Origin: Wocania_A sp965224845
GTDB taxonomy: Bacteria; Bacteroidota; Bacteroidia; Flavobacteriales; Flavobacteriaceae
Reading direction: 5' to 3'
DNA: 64,000 nt
Assembly: GCA_965224845.1 (NCBI GenBank)
Contig: CBDDAJ010000032.1
Span: forward strand, 62,001-126,000
Position 1 is the stretch's first letter. Each line of letters begins with the position of its first letter. Shown here piece by piece: positions 16,480 through 25,356 of this stretch. The notes under the pieces are model-generated. The model saw nothing but the letters and a program-made list of their open reading frames with translations. It made no database searches and was not told the origin of the DNA. A program made the translations under genes and the position numbers.

Positions 16480-17124
16480 TTAAGAAATAAACACCTTATA
16501 CAAAATAAGGTAAGGTGCAATTTCGAGAGCGCAAAGATACAAAATAAAATAAAATAAGTTGTTTTTTATTGTGTTTTGATGTGTTTTAAATGAAGTAATT
16601 ACACCCATAATATTAACAATTAATAATAAAGCAACTATTATATAAATGATAGGTAATGTTGGTTTAACCGCAAAAATTAATAAGGCATTTATAGGAAGCA
16701 ATAATAGGCCTAAATAATTTTTATAACTTATTTTTTGAAACAGGTACTGGTCTATTAATTTATCGATATCATAAAGGCTTGCCAATAAACGCTCAAGAAG
16801 TACTTTTATTAAAATAAAAGAGCCAATACCAAAAACCAATTTAAAAAGAATATTTATTGATATAATTTTAGTGTCTGTCATGTATTGATAAACCAGGTAA
16901 CTAAAAATGGATGCCGAAATAATTAAGTTAGAAAATAGTAAAGCATCAAATTTGTCTAAGAATTTTTGATCTTTAGCGTATATTTTAAGGTATTTGGAGT
17001 TTCCTAACACATAAATAAAATCATCAAAACGCTTAGGAGCTACCAATTTTGCTATGGCAATAATTGTAAGACCAACAACAATTAATACTGTAAATAACTC
17101 GTTAGAGACCATGTTACGATACAT
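16480..17124 (-). CDS. DUF4271 family integral membrane protein
   Basis: A 214-residue inner-membrane protein with about six hydrophobic helices starting at residue 8 (LFTVLIVVGLTIIAIAKL). The RFDDFIYVLGNSKYLKIY stretch after the first helix is typical of DUF4271. Function is not known. It precedes hemD on the same strand with a short gap, as in related genomes; a link to haem synthesis or to a downstream membrane process is possible but unproven. A second in-frame ATG four codons in is an equally plausible start. Confidence 0.85.
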   Translation of the reverse strand: MYRNMVSNELFTVLIVVGLTIIAIAKLVAPKRFDDFIYVLGNSKYLKIYAKDQKFLDKFDALLFSNLIISASIFSYLVYQYMTDTKIISINILFKLVFGIGSFILIKVLLERLLASLYDIDKLIDQYLFQKISYKNYLGLLLLPINALLIFAVKPTLPIIYIIVALLLIVNIMGVITSFKTHQNTIKNNLFYFILYLCALEIAPYLILYKVFIS

Positions 17125-17203
17125 GCCTTAAAATTATTATAAATAATTAACTTTGGTTAATATTATTAAGAAATATTTAAAAAAAATAAACTTATAAATG
17201 ATG

Positions 17204-17211
17204 TACATTTG
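17204..17211 (+). promoter_or_regulatory. -7 box TACATTTG for the mannosyltransferase-pyrC operon
   Basis: TACATTTG matches TAnnTTTG and lies 32 bp before the first start codon of the operon. The upstream sequence is A-rich with no clear -33 TTTG. Confidence 0.5.
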
Positions 17212-17243
17212 CTAAAAATATAACGATTATAATATATTAGTAA

Positions 17244-17966
17244 ATGCAAGATACGGTTGTTATAATTCCAACTTACAACGAAATAGAGAATATAGAAGCT
17301 ATTATAAGAACGGTTTTTTCTCAATCGGATAACATTCACATCCTTATAGTTGATGATAACTCCCCGGATTTAACAGCTTTAAAAGTAAAAGAACTTCAAG
17401 CAGAATTTTCTAATAGATTATTTTTAGAAGTACGTAAAGAAAAAGCCGGACTTGGAACGGCTTACATACATGGTTTTCATTGGTGTTTAAATAAATCGTA
17501 CCAATATATTTTTGAGATGGATGCCGATTTTTCGCATAACCCGGCAGATTTAAATAAACTTTATAAAGCTTGTAAAATTGATGGTGCAGATTTAGCCATT
17601 GGCTCCCGTTATGTAACAGGTGTTAATGTTGTTAATTGGCCAATGGCACGTGTGCTTATGTCTTATTTAGCCTCAAAATATGTTCGAATAATTACTGGAA
17701 TGCGTATTCATGATACTACTGCAGGATTTGTTTGTTATAAAAGACGAGTGCTAGAAACAATAGATTTAAACAACATTAAATTTATAGGTTACGCCTTTCA
17801 AATAGAAATGAAGTTTAAAGCTTATTTAAAGAAGTTCAAAATAATTGAAGTTCCAGTAATATTTACTGATAGAACACAAGGCGAATCAAAACTAAGCTCG
17901 GGAATTATTTCTGAAGCTGTCTTTGGAGTAATAACAATGAAACTGAAAAGTTTATTTAAAAAATAA
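17244..17966 (+). CDS. Polyprenol-phosphate mannosyltransferase (DPM1-like GT2)
   Basis: A 240-residue family 2 glycosyltransferase of the dolichol/polyprenol-phosphate mannose synthase group, which transfers mannose from GDP-mannose to a lipid carrier on the cytoplasmic face of the membrane. Visible motifs are VIIPTYNEIENIE at the N-terminus, the nucleotide-binding VDDNSPD, the metal-binding MDADFSHNP (DxD-like), and FIGYAFQIEMKFKA. There is no C-terminal transmembrane domain, as in the soluble DPM1 class. The product probably feeds a protein or lipid glycosylation pathway; Bacteroidota O-glycosylate many exported proteins. pyrC follows 11 bp later. Confidence 0.9.
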   Translation: MQDTVVIIPTYNEIENIEAIIRTVFSQSDNIHILIVDDNSPDLTALKVKELQAEFSNRLFLEVRKEKAGLGTAYIHGFHWCLNKSYQYIFEMDADFSHNPADLNKLYKACKIDGADLAIGSRYVTGVNVVNWPMARVLMSYLASKYVRIITGMRIHDTTAGFVCYKRRVLETIDLNNIKFIGYAFQIEMKFKAYLKKFKIIEVPVIFTDRTQGESKLSSGIISEAVFGVITMKLKSLFKK

Positions 17967-17977
17967 AAGCATAATTA

Positions 17978-19324
17978 ATGACACTTAAAACCACACTTAT
18001 TAAAAATGTCAACATTGTAAATGAAGACGAAATTTTTAATGGAGATATATTAATTGAAGGAGAGCATATCAAGGAAATAAGCAAATCCATTAGTGCAAAA
18101 TCAGCCGATGTGCATGTGTTTGATGCCGAAGGTAAATACCTTCTACCTGGCGTTATTGACGATCAAGTACATTTTAGAGAACCTGGTTTAACACACAAAG
18201 CCAATATAGAAACCGAGTCTAGGGCAGCTGTTGCCGGAGGTATTACTTCATTTATAGAAATGCCAAATACCAATCCGCAAACCACAACCATAGAGAAGTT
18301 AGAAGAGAAATTTGATATTGCTTCAAAAACATCATCGGCAAATTATTCGTTTATGTTTGGAGGAACTAACGATAATTTAGACGAAATTTTAAAGGTTGAT
18401 GCCAAAAAGGTGGCAGCTCTTAAATTGTTTTTAGGATCTTCAACAGGAAATATGTTAGTGGACAATCCGGAGGTTTTAGAAAATATTTTTTCGAAAACCA
18501 ATTTGTTAATAGCGGTGCACTGTGAAGACGAAGGCACCATAAAAGCTAATTTTGAAACCTATCTGGAGCAATACGGCAATGATATTCCTGTTAAATACCA
18601 TCCGGAAATACGAAGCGAAGAGGCTTGCTATTTATCGTCTTCAAAAGCGATTGAATTAGCTAAAAAAACAGGAGCACGATTACATGTGTTTCATTTATCA
18701 ACAGGTAAAGAAACTAATTTATTCGATAACACCATTCCATTAAAAGATAAAAAGATTACTGCCGAGGTTTGTATACACCATTTATGGTTTACAGATAAAG
18801 ATTATGATGAAAAAGGGACATTTATTAAATGGAATCCGGCTGTAAAAACAAAAGCAGATAAAGATCAGTTATGGGAAGCTTTACTTGATGATAGAATAGA
18901 TGTAATCGCTACCGATCATGCACCACATACTATTGATGAAAAAGAGAACGTTTATACTAAAGCCCCTTCAGGTGGGCCATTAGTACAGCATGCTTTGCCT
19001 GCTATGTTAGAAATGTACCATGAAAATAAAATCGCATTAGAAAAAATAGTAGAAAAAATGTGCCATAATCCTGCTATATTATTTCAAGTTGAAAAGCGAG
19101 GATTTATTAAAGAAGGTTATTTTGCCGATTTGGTTTTGGTAGATTTAAATAACCCATGGACGGTTAATAAAGATAATATCCTTTACAAATGCGGTTGGTC
19201 TCCTTTTGAAGGCACTACGTTTAAATCGAGAATAACACATACTTTTGTAAATGGAAGCTTAGCTTATAAAAACTTTAAGTTTTATAATGTTAATGCAGCA
19301 AAACGATTAACTTTTAATAGATGA
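17978..19324 (+). CDS. pyrC: Dihydroorotase
   Basis: A 448-residue amidohydrolase-fold dihydroorotase (carbamoyl-aspartate to dihydroorotate, pyrimidine synthesis). Motifs: GVIDDQVHFREPG at the first metal site, EMPNTNPQTTT, the Zn-ligand segments IAVHCEDE and LHVFHLSTG, and the catalytic-Asp region IATDHAPHT. In the canonical HxH motif the first His is replaced by Gln (QVH), a variant I believe is common in Bacteroidota; the other ligands are present. The 3' end overlaps the DUF4296 gene by 4 bp (ATGA), indicating translational coupling. Confidence 0.93.
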   Translation: MTLKTTLIKNVNIVNEDEIFNGDILIEGEHIKEISKSISAKSADVHVFDAEGKYLLPGVIDDQVHFREPGLTHKANIETESRAAVAGGITSFIEMPNTNPQTTTIEKLEEKFDIASKTSSANYSFMFGGTNDNLDEILKVDAKKVAALKLFLGSSTGNMLVDNPEVLENIFSKTNLLIAVHCEDEGTIKANFETYLEQYGNDIPVKYHPEIRSEEACYLSSSKAIELAKKTGARLHVFHLSTGKETNLFDNTIPLKDKKITAEVCIHHLWFTDKDYDEKGTFIKWNPAVKTKADKDQLWEALLDDRIDVIATDHAPHTIDEKENVYTKAPSGGPLVQHALPAMLEMYHENKIALEKIVEKMCHNPAILFQVEKRGFIKEGYFADLVLVDLNNPWTVNKDNILYKCGWSPFEGTTFKSRITHTFVNGSLAYKNFKFYNVNAAKRLTFNR

Positions 19325-19944
19325 TTTTAAAACGATTATTCGCATATTTTAGTATTATATTAATGGCAACGGCCTGTTATAAATACAACAAGCCTAAAAA
19401 ACCTGAGAATTTAATTTCAAAGGATAAAATGATTGATATAATAATGGATGTAAGGTTATTGTCTTCTGCAAATGGACAGAATAAATCAACCTTACAGAAA
19501 AACAATGTACAAGCAGAAGCTTATATCTATAAAAAGTATAATATTGATAGTTTACAGTTTGCTTTAAGTAATGATTATTATGCCTATTATGTTGATGATT
19601 ATGAAGCTATTTATGCCAAAGTGAGGGATAGTTTAGAGGGGTTAAAAAGTAAGTTTGCCGATTTGCAGTTTAAAGAAGAGAAAGAAAAAAGATATAGAGA
19701 TTCTATTCAAAATATTATAAAAAAAGACTCCATACGTATTTCCAAATTAAAAGATCATATCGGGTTGCTTGTAAAAAAAGATGCTACAAAGGCCTTAATT
19801 AAAAAGGACTCTATACGGTTAGTTAAAATGAAAGACTCTTTAAATATGTTGGTTAAAAAAGACTCTGTAACAAGGTTTAAATTAAAGGCGCAAACAGAAG
19901 CGAAGCTAATCACACCTGTTTCAGATATTGATTTCCAACAGTAG
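19321..19944 (+). CDS. DUF4296 lipoprotein with a C-terminal heptad-like repeat region
   Basis: A 207-residue lipoprotein: signal peptide with lipobox LMATAC (Cys19), then a DUF4296 domain (about residues 25-115; LISKDKMIDIIMDVRLL, YIYKKYNIDSLQFALSNDYY). The last 90 residues are a charged helix with internal repeats of KKDSIRxxKxKDxxxxLVK, seen three times, probably an extended coiled coil. Function unknown; the family is restricted to Bacteroidota and in related genomes follows pyrC as here. It shares an ATGA overlap with pyrC and overlaps the convergent SDR gene by 35 bp. Confidence 0.87.
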   Translation: MILKRLFAYFSIILMATACYKYNKPKKPENLISKDKMIDIIMDVRLLSSANGQNKSTLQKNNVQAEAYIYKKYNIDSLQFALSNDYYAYYVDDYEAIYAKVRDSLEGLKSKFADLQFKEEKEKRYRDSIQNIIKKDSIRISKLKDHIGLLVKKDATKALIKKDSIRLVKMKDSLNMLVKKDSVTRFKLKAQTEAKLITPVSDIDFQQ

Positions 19945-20917
19945 CTATACTTTTATCTATTGGAGTAAACTTAAAACCAATGGCTTTTTTAATTTTAGCA
20001 TGGTCGTAGTTGGTTTCAGAATTTAAAGATGCAACTAATTGCTTTGTTAATTGTCTTCTTTTACCGGTTAATTTATGTGTAAGCCAATCTAATTTCCAGG
20101 CAAATTGCAATACCCAGATCTTAGCTTCTTTTTTAGGGGGTTTTGCCATTACAGCCTTAGCCATACTTTGTAAAAATTGTTTATAAGTCCAGTTTTCTGC
20201 AACTAAAATAAAGCGTTCATTTTTAATATCACTTTTTAAAAGCCTTACCATAATAGAAACAACGTCTTTAACATCAATTAATCCAATAGTACCGGCAGTG
20301 TAATATTTAATACCTCTATGTGCTTTTTTAAACAGATAACCGCTGCCATAGTGCCAAATGCCAGCACCTAAAATAACACCAGGGTTTATAATAACAACAT
20401 CTAAACCCTCTTGAGTAGCCCGCCAAACTTCCATTTCGGCACCGTATTTTGTAATAGCATATACGCTATTGTCGTCTTCAGAATTCCATTTTGTATGTTC
20501 TGTAATAGGGGTGCCATTTACAGAATTGCCTAAGGTTGCAATAGTACTTACATAACATAACTTTTCTATGTGAGTTGAAATACACAGATTAACAATATTG
20601 GCAGTACCTTCTATATTGGTTCTCCGTAGAAGATGATATTTGTTTGGTTCAAAAGACACAAAGGCGGCACAATGATAAACATGTGTTACCCCCTTAAAAG
20701 CATCAGACAATTGCGGAATATCTAATAAATCTGCCTGTACCCACTGAATTGATTCAAAAAGCGATTCATAGTGTTTAGTATAGCAGGAAAACACACGTTT
20801 TACATTATCAAGTTTATGCTCACTTCTATAAATTGCACGAACAGTTTCGTTATCACTTATAAGCTTATAAAGTAAATGTGCACCAACTAAACCAGTACCT
20901 CCAGTAACTAAAATCAT
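19910..20917 (-). CDS. NAD(P)-dependent epimerase/dehydratase (extended SDR)
   Basis: A 335-residue extended short-chain dehydrogenase. It has the Rossmann motif TGGTGLVGAHL at the N-terminus, VYHCAAFVSF (the NAxx region), a Ser/Thr at STIATLG, and the catalytic YAITK (Tyr and Lys four apart). It resembles dihydroflavonol reductase/3-beta-HSD-like proteins. The substrate could be a sugar nucleotide or a small carbonyl compound and cannot be settled from the sequence. It is monocistronic, overlaps the end of the DUF4296 gene, and is divergent from tyrS. Confidence 0.87.
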   Translation of the reverse strand: MILVTGGTGLVGAHLLYKLISDNETVRAIYRSEHKLDNVKRVFSCYTKHYESLFESIQWVQADLLDIPQLSDAFKGVTHVYHCAAFVSFEPNKYHLLRRTNIEGTANIVNLCISTHIEKLCYVSTIATLGNSVNGTPITEHTKWNSEDDNSVYAITKYGAEMEVWRATQEGLDVVIINPGVILGAGIWHYGSGYLFKKAHRGIKYYTAGTIGLIDVKDVVSIMVRLLKSDIKNERFILVAENWTYKQFLQSMAKAVMAKPPKKEAKIWVLQFAWKLDWLTHKLTGKRRQLTKQLVASLNSETNYDHAKIKKAIGFKFTPIDKSIATVGNQYLKQV

Positions 20918-20970
20918 GCGACTAAAGTAAAGAAATATTCAGAATACAACTGTAATTATACACGTATTTT

Positions 20971-20978
20971 TATCTTTG
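20971..20978 (+). promoter_or_regulatory. -7 box TATCTTTG upstream of tyrS
   Basis: TATCTTTG is an exact match to TAnnTTTG, 26 bp before the tyrS ATG, in the 87-bp divergent gap with the SDR gene. No -33 element is clear. Confidence 0.5.
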
Positions 20979-21004
20979 CCACAGTTTACCAAAAATATTA
21001 AGTA

Positions 21005-22300
21005 ATGATAAAGAATTTTGTTGAAGAATTAACTTGGAGAGGTATGATACATACGGTTATGCCTGGAGCAGAAGAGCATTTAATGGAACGCATGCGTAGT
21101 GCTTATGTAGGCTTTGATCCTACGGCAGATTCTTTACACATTGGTAATTTGGTTCCTATTATGTTGTTGGCTCATTATCAGCGTTGTGGCCACAAACCCG
21201 TAGCTTTGGTTGGTGGAGCAACAGGTATGATTGGTGACCCATCAGGAAAATCAAACGAACGTAATTTGTTAGATGAAAAAACATTAAGACATAACCAGGA
21301 GTCTATAAAAAAGCAGTTGGCTCATTTTTTAGATTTTGAAAGCGATGCCGATAATGCAGCTATCCTGGTGAATAACTACGATTGGATGAAGGGCTTTTCT
21401 TTTCTGGAATTTATTCGTGATGTTGGTAAACACATTACCGTAAATTATATGATGGCAAAAGATTCTGTGAAAAACAGAATTTCATCAGAATCTTCAGAAG
21501 GGATGAGCTTTACAGAGTTTACCTATCAATTAGTACAAGGTTACGATTTTCTTCATTTATATAAGACGAACGCTTGTTCAATTCAAATGGGTGGAAGCGA
21601 TCAATGGGGAAATATTACCACAGGAACAGAATTAATTAGAAGAGTTGGAGGCGGAAAAGGCTTTGCTATTACATGCCCGTTAATTACTAAATCCGACGGG
21701 TCTAAATTTGGTAAATCTGAAGGCGGGAATGTTTGGTTAGATGCCAATAGAACATCACCGTATAAGTTTTATCAATACTGGTTGAATTCGAGCGATGCAG
21801 ATGCCGAAAAGTATATTAAAATATTTACTTTTTTAAATGAAGAAGACATTAAGAATTTAGTTAAAGCCCATCATGAAGCACCGCATTTACGTGTTTTACA
21901 AAAGCGTTTAGCTGAAGAAATAACAACCATGGTCCATTCTAAAGAAGATTTAGATAATGCTGTAAAAGCGAGTGCTATTTTATTTGGAAAATCAACAAGT
22001 GAGGACTTAAAGCAATTAAATGAGCAAACATTTTTAGATGTGTTTGATGGCGTACCGCAAACAGGGATCTTAAAATCTGATATTGAGAACGGATTGGATA
22101 TTATTGCGGCTTTAGCCGAAAAAGGGGGCTTTTTAAAATCTAATGGCGAAGCACGTCGTGCGTTAAAAGAAAATTCTATTTCAGTAAATAAAGAAAAGGT
22201 TAAAGAAGCCTATAAAATTACAGCTAAAGATTTAATTAATAATAAGTTTGTTTTGCTACAACGGGGTAAAAAAAATTACTTTGTTTTATCTGTAGAATAA
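21005..22300 (+). CDS. tyrS: Tyrosyl-tRNA synthetase
   Basis: A 431-residue class Ic synthetase charging tRNA-Tyr. The HIGH signature is HIGN at residues 45-48 (ADSLHIGNLVP), the KMSKS equivalent is KFGKS (around residue 238), and the tyrosine-binding segment is QLVQGYDF followed by MGGSDQWGNI. The C-terminal 65 residues form an S4-like RNA-binding domain (GEARRALKENSISVN). Length is standard. It is a single-gene unit ending in a strong terminator. Confidence 0.97.
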   Translation: MIKNFVEELTWRGMIHTVMPGAEEHLMERMRSAYVGFDPTADSLHIGNLVPIMLLAHYQRCGHKPVALVGGATGMIGDPSGKSNERNLLDEKTLRHNQESIKKQLAHFLDFESDADNAAILVNNYDWMKGFSFLEFIRDVGKHITVNYMMAKDSVKNRISSESSEGMSFTEFTYQLVQGYDFLHLYKTNACSIQMGGSDQWGNITTGTELIRRVGGGKGFAITCPLITKSDGSKFGKSEGGNVWLDANRTSPYKFYQYWLNSSDADAEKYIKIFTFLNEEDIKNLVKAHHEAPHLRVLQKRLAEEITTMVHSKEDLDNAVKASAILFGKSTSEDLKQLNEQTFLDVFDGVPQTGILKSDIENGLDIIAALAEKGGFLKSNGEARRALKENSISVNKEKVKEAYKITAKDLINNKFVLLQRGKKNYFVLSVE

Positions 22301-22301
22301 C

Positions 22302-22335
22302 AAAAGCCTGAGTGTTAACTCAGGCTTTTTTTTAA
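22302..22335 (+). terminator. Intrinsic terminator after tyrS
   Basis: A perfect 12-bp stem (22302-22313 with 22318-22329) with loop GTTA is followed by an eight-T run, just after the stop codon. Confidence 0.95.
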
Positions 22336-22413
22336 CCAACCAACTAAAAAACTAATTTTTCTTTTTCTTAGCTGGTAGTTTTGTCGGAATGGTTTTTCTA
22401 TGCTTACAGAATA

Positions 22414-22866
22414 TTATTTTTTATTTGAAAATTTTATTGTTTTCCAGTTTTTGTCAGCTTGCTTTATTAGGGCTTCAGGGTCATTCTTTTGCCATAATTT
22501 TAGAGTATTTGTCCCCCAGGCATTATAAAACAGATAAAGTTTTCCATTTCTAATCTCAAAAGCTTTTGGGTTAATAGAAACTTTATCAGATTTTAGGGCC
22601 ACTGCATATGCACAATAACCTCCATATTGAGGGCTGTATTTATTAGGGTTTTTGTTAAAGATGCTTAGGTTTTTTTTAGAAGAAAACTTGTATTTAGCAC
22701 CTTTAAAATTAGCTATAAATGACTTGCTTCCTTCAACAGCATTATTATTAAAATACGCAACAACATCATAACCATTAGCTACATATCCTTTTTTGGCATT
22801 GTAATCTGTAGTTTGACAAAAAGAACAGGTTGTTGTAAACAGAAAAATAAATATTAAGTTTTTCAT
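22414..22866 (-). CDS. Exported YHS-domain protein
   Basis: A 150-residue periplasmic protein with a signal peptide (cleavage near CSFCQT) and a YHS domain of the type GYDVVAYFNNNAVEGSK, then FKGAKYKFSSKKNLSIF and YGGYCAYAVA. YHS domains are small Cys/His-associated modules found in metal-handling proteins and oxygenases. This exported subfamily is common in marine Bacteroidota and Proteobacteria, without a settled function. It is monocistronic. About 150 bp of non-coding DNA separate it from the LuxE-like gene, in which I see no feature. Confidence 0.88.
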   Translation of the reverse strand: MKNLIFIFLFTTTCSFCQTTDYNAKKGYVANGYDVVAYFNNNAVEGSKSFIANFKGAKYKFSSKKNLSIFNKNPNKYSPQYGGYCAYAVALKSDKVSINPKAFEIRNGKLYLFYNAWGTNTLKLWQKNDPEALIKQADKNWKTIKFSNKK

Positions 22867-23018
22867 CTGATAAATTTTATTGTTTTACCTCGGTCATGCT
22901 TCAACTGTATTCAGTGCAGTAATGTAATTTGCCATTAAGCATCTCGGTTGGGATCAAGAATTGTTATGGTTCACTTCATAAAATGTAAGTCGAAAACTAT
23001 CTTGTATCTTACAATTAA

Positions 23019-23999
23019 TTATAGAACCATTAAATTGCAACCCCGGATATCAGAATCATCAAAACGCCCAATAACTTCAAAAGAGCCATTTTTAAAAGTT
23101 TTTCCTAAATCTTGAGTGGCTATAAATGCGCAAGAATTAATGTTAGTTAAATCTATAACATTTATCCCGCCTGTTTTTTCTAATGCTTGAATGCTTAAAG
23201 CGTCTTCGGGATCTCGGGTTAAAATACGCATCCAATTAGGGCAATTAAATACACCATTTCCACTAGAATAGGCTTGTGCTAAAAGCTCGGTCATACCATA
23301 TTCGCTATGTATGGATTCAACACCAAAACCAGCTTTTAAATTTTCATGTAATTCTGTTCTAATCAATTCTTTTCTTCTGCCTTTCATACCTCCTGTTTCC
23401 ATAATGATCGTGTTTTTTAGATGGAATTGATGTGTTTCAACAAGATCCAATAATGCAAACGATACTCCAATAAGTAATACTTTTTTGTTTTGAGAGTCGA
23501 CCGAAATCAATGTGTCTTTTAATTCAGAAAAATTATGGAGATAAAAACCGCTTTCAGCATGTTTTGACTGAGAAATCATTTCGCTAACCATATAGACTAA
23601 TGATGACCCTTTGCGTTCTAAATATGAAGGCAATAGTGCTAAAACCACATAGTCTTCTATATTACCGTAAAATTGCTGAAAGCCTTTAGTGAAACTTTGC
23701 TTATATAGATCTAAATCTGTTACAAAGTGCTTGCTTGTTTTACGTCCTGTGGTGCCTGAGCTTGAAAAAGTGGTTTCAACTTTATGTTTAGAGCTTAATA
23801 TTTTATGCGATTTAAAAAACTGAATGGGTAAAAAAGGAATATCTTTTATGGTTTTAATACTGCTCGGATGTTTATAAAGCAAGTCGCAAAATGACCGATA
23901 CACCTTATTATTTTTAAACTGATGGTTAAAAATTTGTAATGCTAAATCTTCAAACTCGGTTTGATTTTTAATATTAAAAATACGGCTATGCTTTATCAT
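23019..23999 (-). CDS. LuxE/PaaK-like acyl-protein synthetase family protein
   Basis: A 326-residue protein of the LuxE acyl-protein synthetase/acyltransferase family, related to the adenylate-forming (ANL) superfamily. The P-loop-like TTFSSSGTTGRKTSKH, METGGMKGRRKELIR and HSEYGMTELL motifs are visible; the last corresponds to the ANL A5 motif. In bioluminescence LuxE activates fatty acids, but there are no lux genes here. In Flavobacteriaceae this gene is typically found, as here, just downstream of a small T9SS-sorted protein gene and near an OmpR-type regulator; its substrate is unknown. Cytoplasmic and full-length. Confidence 0.85.
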   Translation of the reverse strand: MIKHSRIFNIKNQTEFEDLALQIFNHQFKNNKVYRSFCDLLYKHPSSIKTIKDIPFLPIQFFKSHKILSSKHKVETTFSSSGTTGRKTSKHFVTDLDLYKQSFTKGFQQFYGNIEDYVVLALLPSYLERKGSSLVYMVSEMISQSKHAESGFYLHNFSELKDTLISVDSQNKKVLLIGVSFALLDLVETHQFHLKNTIIMETGGMKGRRKELIRTELHENLKAGFGVESIHSEYGMTELLAQAYSSGNGVFNCPNWMRILTRDPEDALSIQALEKTGGINVIDLTNINSCAFIATQDLGKTFKNGSFEVIGRFDDSDIRGCNLMVL

Positions 24000-24074
24000 T
24001 AAGTTGTAATCTGTTCAAAAAATGGTTTTATGTTTATTTATATGGCTAATATTGGCAAAAGTAAAAAAATAAAA

Positions 24075-24097
24075 AAGCGCTGCTATTGGCAACGCTT
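24075..24097 (-). terminator. Hairpin terminator after the T9SS-sorted protein gene
   Basis: On the minus strand AAGCG and CGCTT arms enclose an inner GC pair and a short loop, followed by a TTTTTTATTTTTTT tract. It lies downstream of the 24126-24467 gene and upstream of the LuxE-like gene. Confidence 0.7.
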
Positions 24098-24125
24098 CTA
24101 AAAATATATTATAGGGGTGTTATTT

Positions 24126-24467
24126 CTATTTAATGACTAATTTTCGTGTTTCACTAATATTGCTTTCGGTAATTTTTAAAATATAAACACCAGTGCTTAA
24201 TTTTGCAATATTTAATTCTTTACCTATTAAAACGGTAGATAAAATCTGTTTTCCTAAGGCATTAAAGATCTCGATTTTTTTAGTAAAATTCTTTTTTGAG
24301 GTAATATATATAAATTGTTTACCGTTATTAACAGGGTTGGGGTAAATGGAAAGTCCTTCAATGTTTTGTTGCACAGGAACATTATTAATGTCTGCTTGTG
24401 CAAACCCTTGCTGGGTTACAAAAAACATTAAAGCCAAAAATGTAGTTAAAAAGTAGTTTTTTCTCAT
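24126..24467 (-). CDS. Small secreted protein with T9SS type A sorting domain
   Basis: A 113-residue protein consisting of a signal peptide (about residues 1-23, ending GFAQA), a 15-residue spacer and a complete type A C-terminal sorting domain (LSIYPNPVNNGKQFIYI, IEIFNALGKQIL, LSTGVYILKI, ending TRKLVIK). Such domains direct cargo through the type IX secretion system, where the sorting domain is usually removed on attachment to the surface. Here there is almost no cargo, so the protein is essentially a free-standing sorting domain. It precedes the LuxE-like gene on the same strand and is divergent from the two-component genes. Confidence 0.92.
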   Translation of the reverse strand: MRKNYFLTTFLALMFFVTQQGFAQADINNVPVQQNIEGLSIYPNPVNNGKQFIYITSKKNFTKKIEIFNALGKQILSTVLIGKELNIAKLSTGVYILKITESNISETRKLVIK

Positions 24468-24668
24468 ATTAAACTTTCGCTGATATAAAAGTAATAAATT
24501 ACTTCAAAAGTTATACCAAAAAAAGTGTTAAAGATTTATACATTTTGTCGAAAGGTTAAATCAGTGTAAGTTATGTGTTACTTTAATGTTATTTGTTTTA
24601 GTTTTTTAATTAAATTATGTTATTAGTTTTATCTTTACTTCAATAAAGACCAAACCTGTTGTTTTGCA

Positions 24669-25352
24669 ATGAATAAAGCAGATATTAAAATACTATTAGT
24701 TGATGACGAGCCAGATATTTTAGAAATTGTTGGCTATAATTTATCGAATGAGGGTTATCAAATAATTACAGCCGAAAATGGTGTTGAAGCCGTTAAAAAA
24801 GCTAAGAAAGAAATTCCTCATCTAATTATTTTAGATGTGATGATGCCCGAAATGGATGGTATAGAAGCTTGTGAACAAATTAGAGTTATACCAGAGTTAA
24901 AAGATGTTACCATTACGTTTTTAACTGCCAGAGGAGAAGATTATTCTCAACTTGCAGGGTTTGAAGCCGGAGCCGATGATTATATTACAAAACCAATTAA
25001 GCCAAAAGTATTGGTAAGTAAAGTAAAAGCTCTATTAAGACGCTATAAGGAGGTTGAAAAGAAAGAAAATGTTGTAAAAATTGGAGATTTGGTTATTGAT
25101 AGAGATGAATATAAAATTATTTTAAAAGGAAATGAGATCCTTTTGCCAAGAAAGGAATTTGAATTATTATCTTTATTGACTTCAAAACCGGGAAAAGTTT
25201 TTAAACGAGACGAAATTCTTGATAAGGTATGGGGCAATGAAGTAGTTGTTGGAGGAAGAACCATTGATGTTCATATTAGGAAATTAAGAGAAAAAATAGG
25301 AAACGATAGTTTTAAAACGGTTAAAGGAGTTGGATATAAATTTGTAGATTAA
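24669..25352 (+). CDS. OmpR/PhoB-family response regulator
   Basis: A 227-residue two-component regulator. The receiver domain (residues 1-120) has the acidic pair VDDEPD, the phospho-acceptor Asp56 in LIILDVMMPEMDG, and the switch Lys in DYITKPIKP. The C-terminal winged helix (about residues 130-225) has the typical LLPRKEFELLSLL and GRTIDVHIRKLREKIG. It is the partner of the adjacent histidine kinase, whose GTG start follows 4 bp after its stop codon. A TATCTTTA sequence near 24630 is one base from the -7 consensus. Confidence 0.95.
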   Translation: MNKADIKILLVDDEPDILEIVGYNLSNEGYQIITAENGVEAVKKAKKEIPHLIILDVMMPEMDGIEACEQIRVIPELKDVTITFLTARGEDYSQLAGFEAGADDYITKPIKPKVLVSKVKALLRRYKEVEKKENVVKIGDLVIDRDEYKIILKGNEILLPRKEFELLSLLTSKPGKVFKRDEILDKVWGNEVVVGGRTIDVHIRKLREKIGNDSFKTVKGVGYKFVD

Positions 25353-25356
25353 TGCA

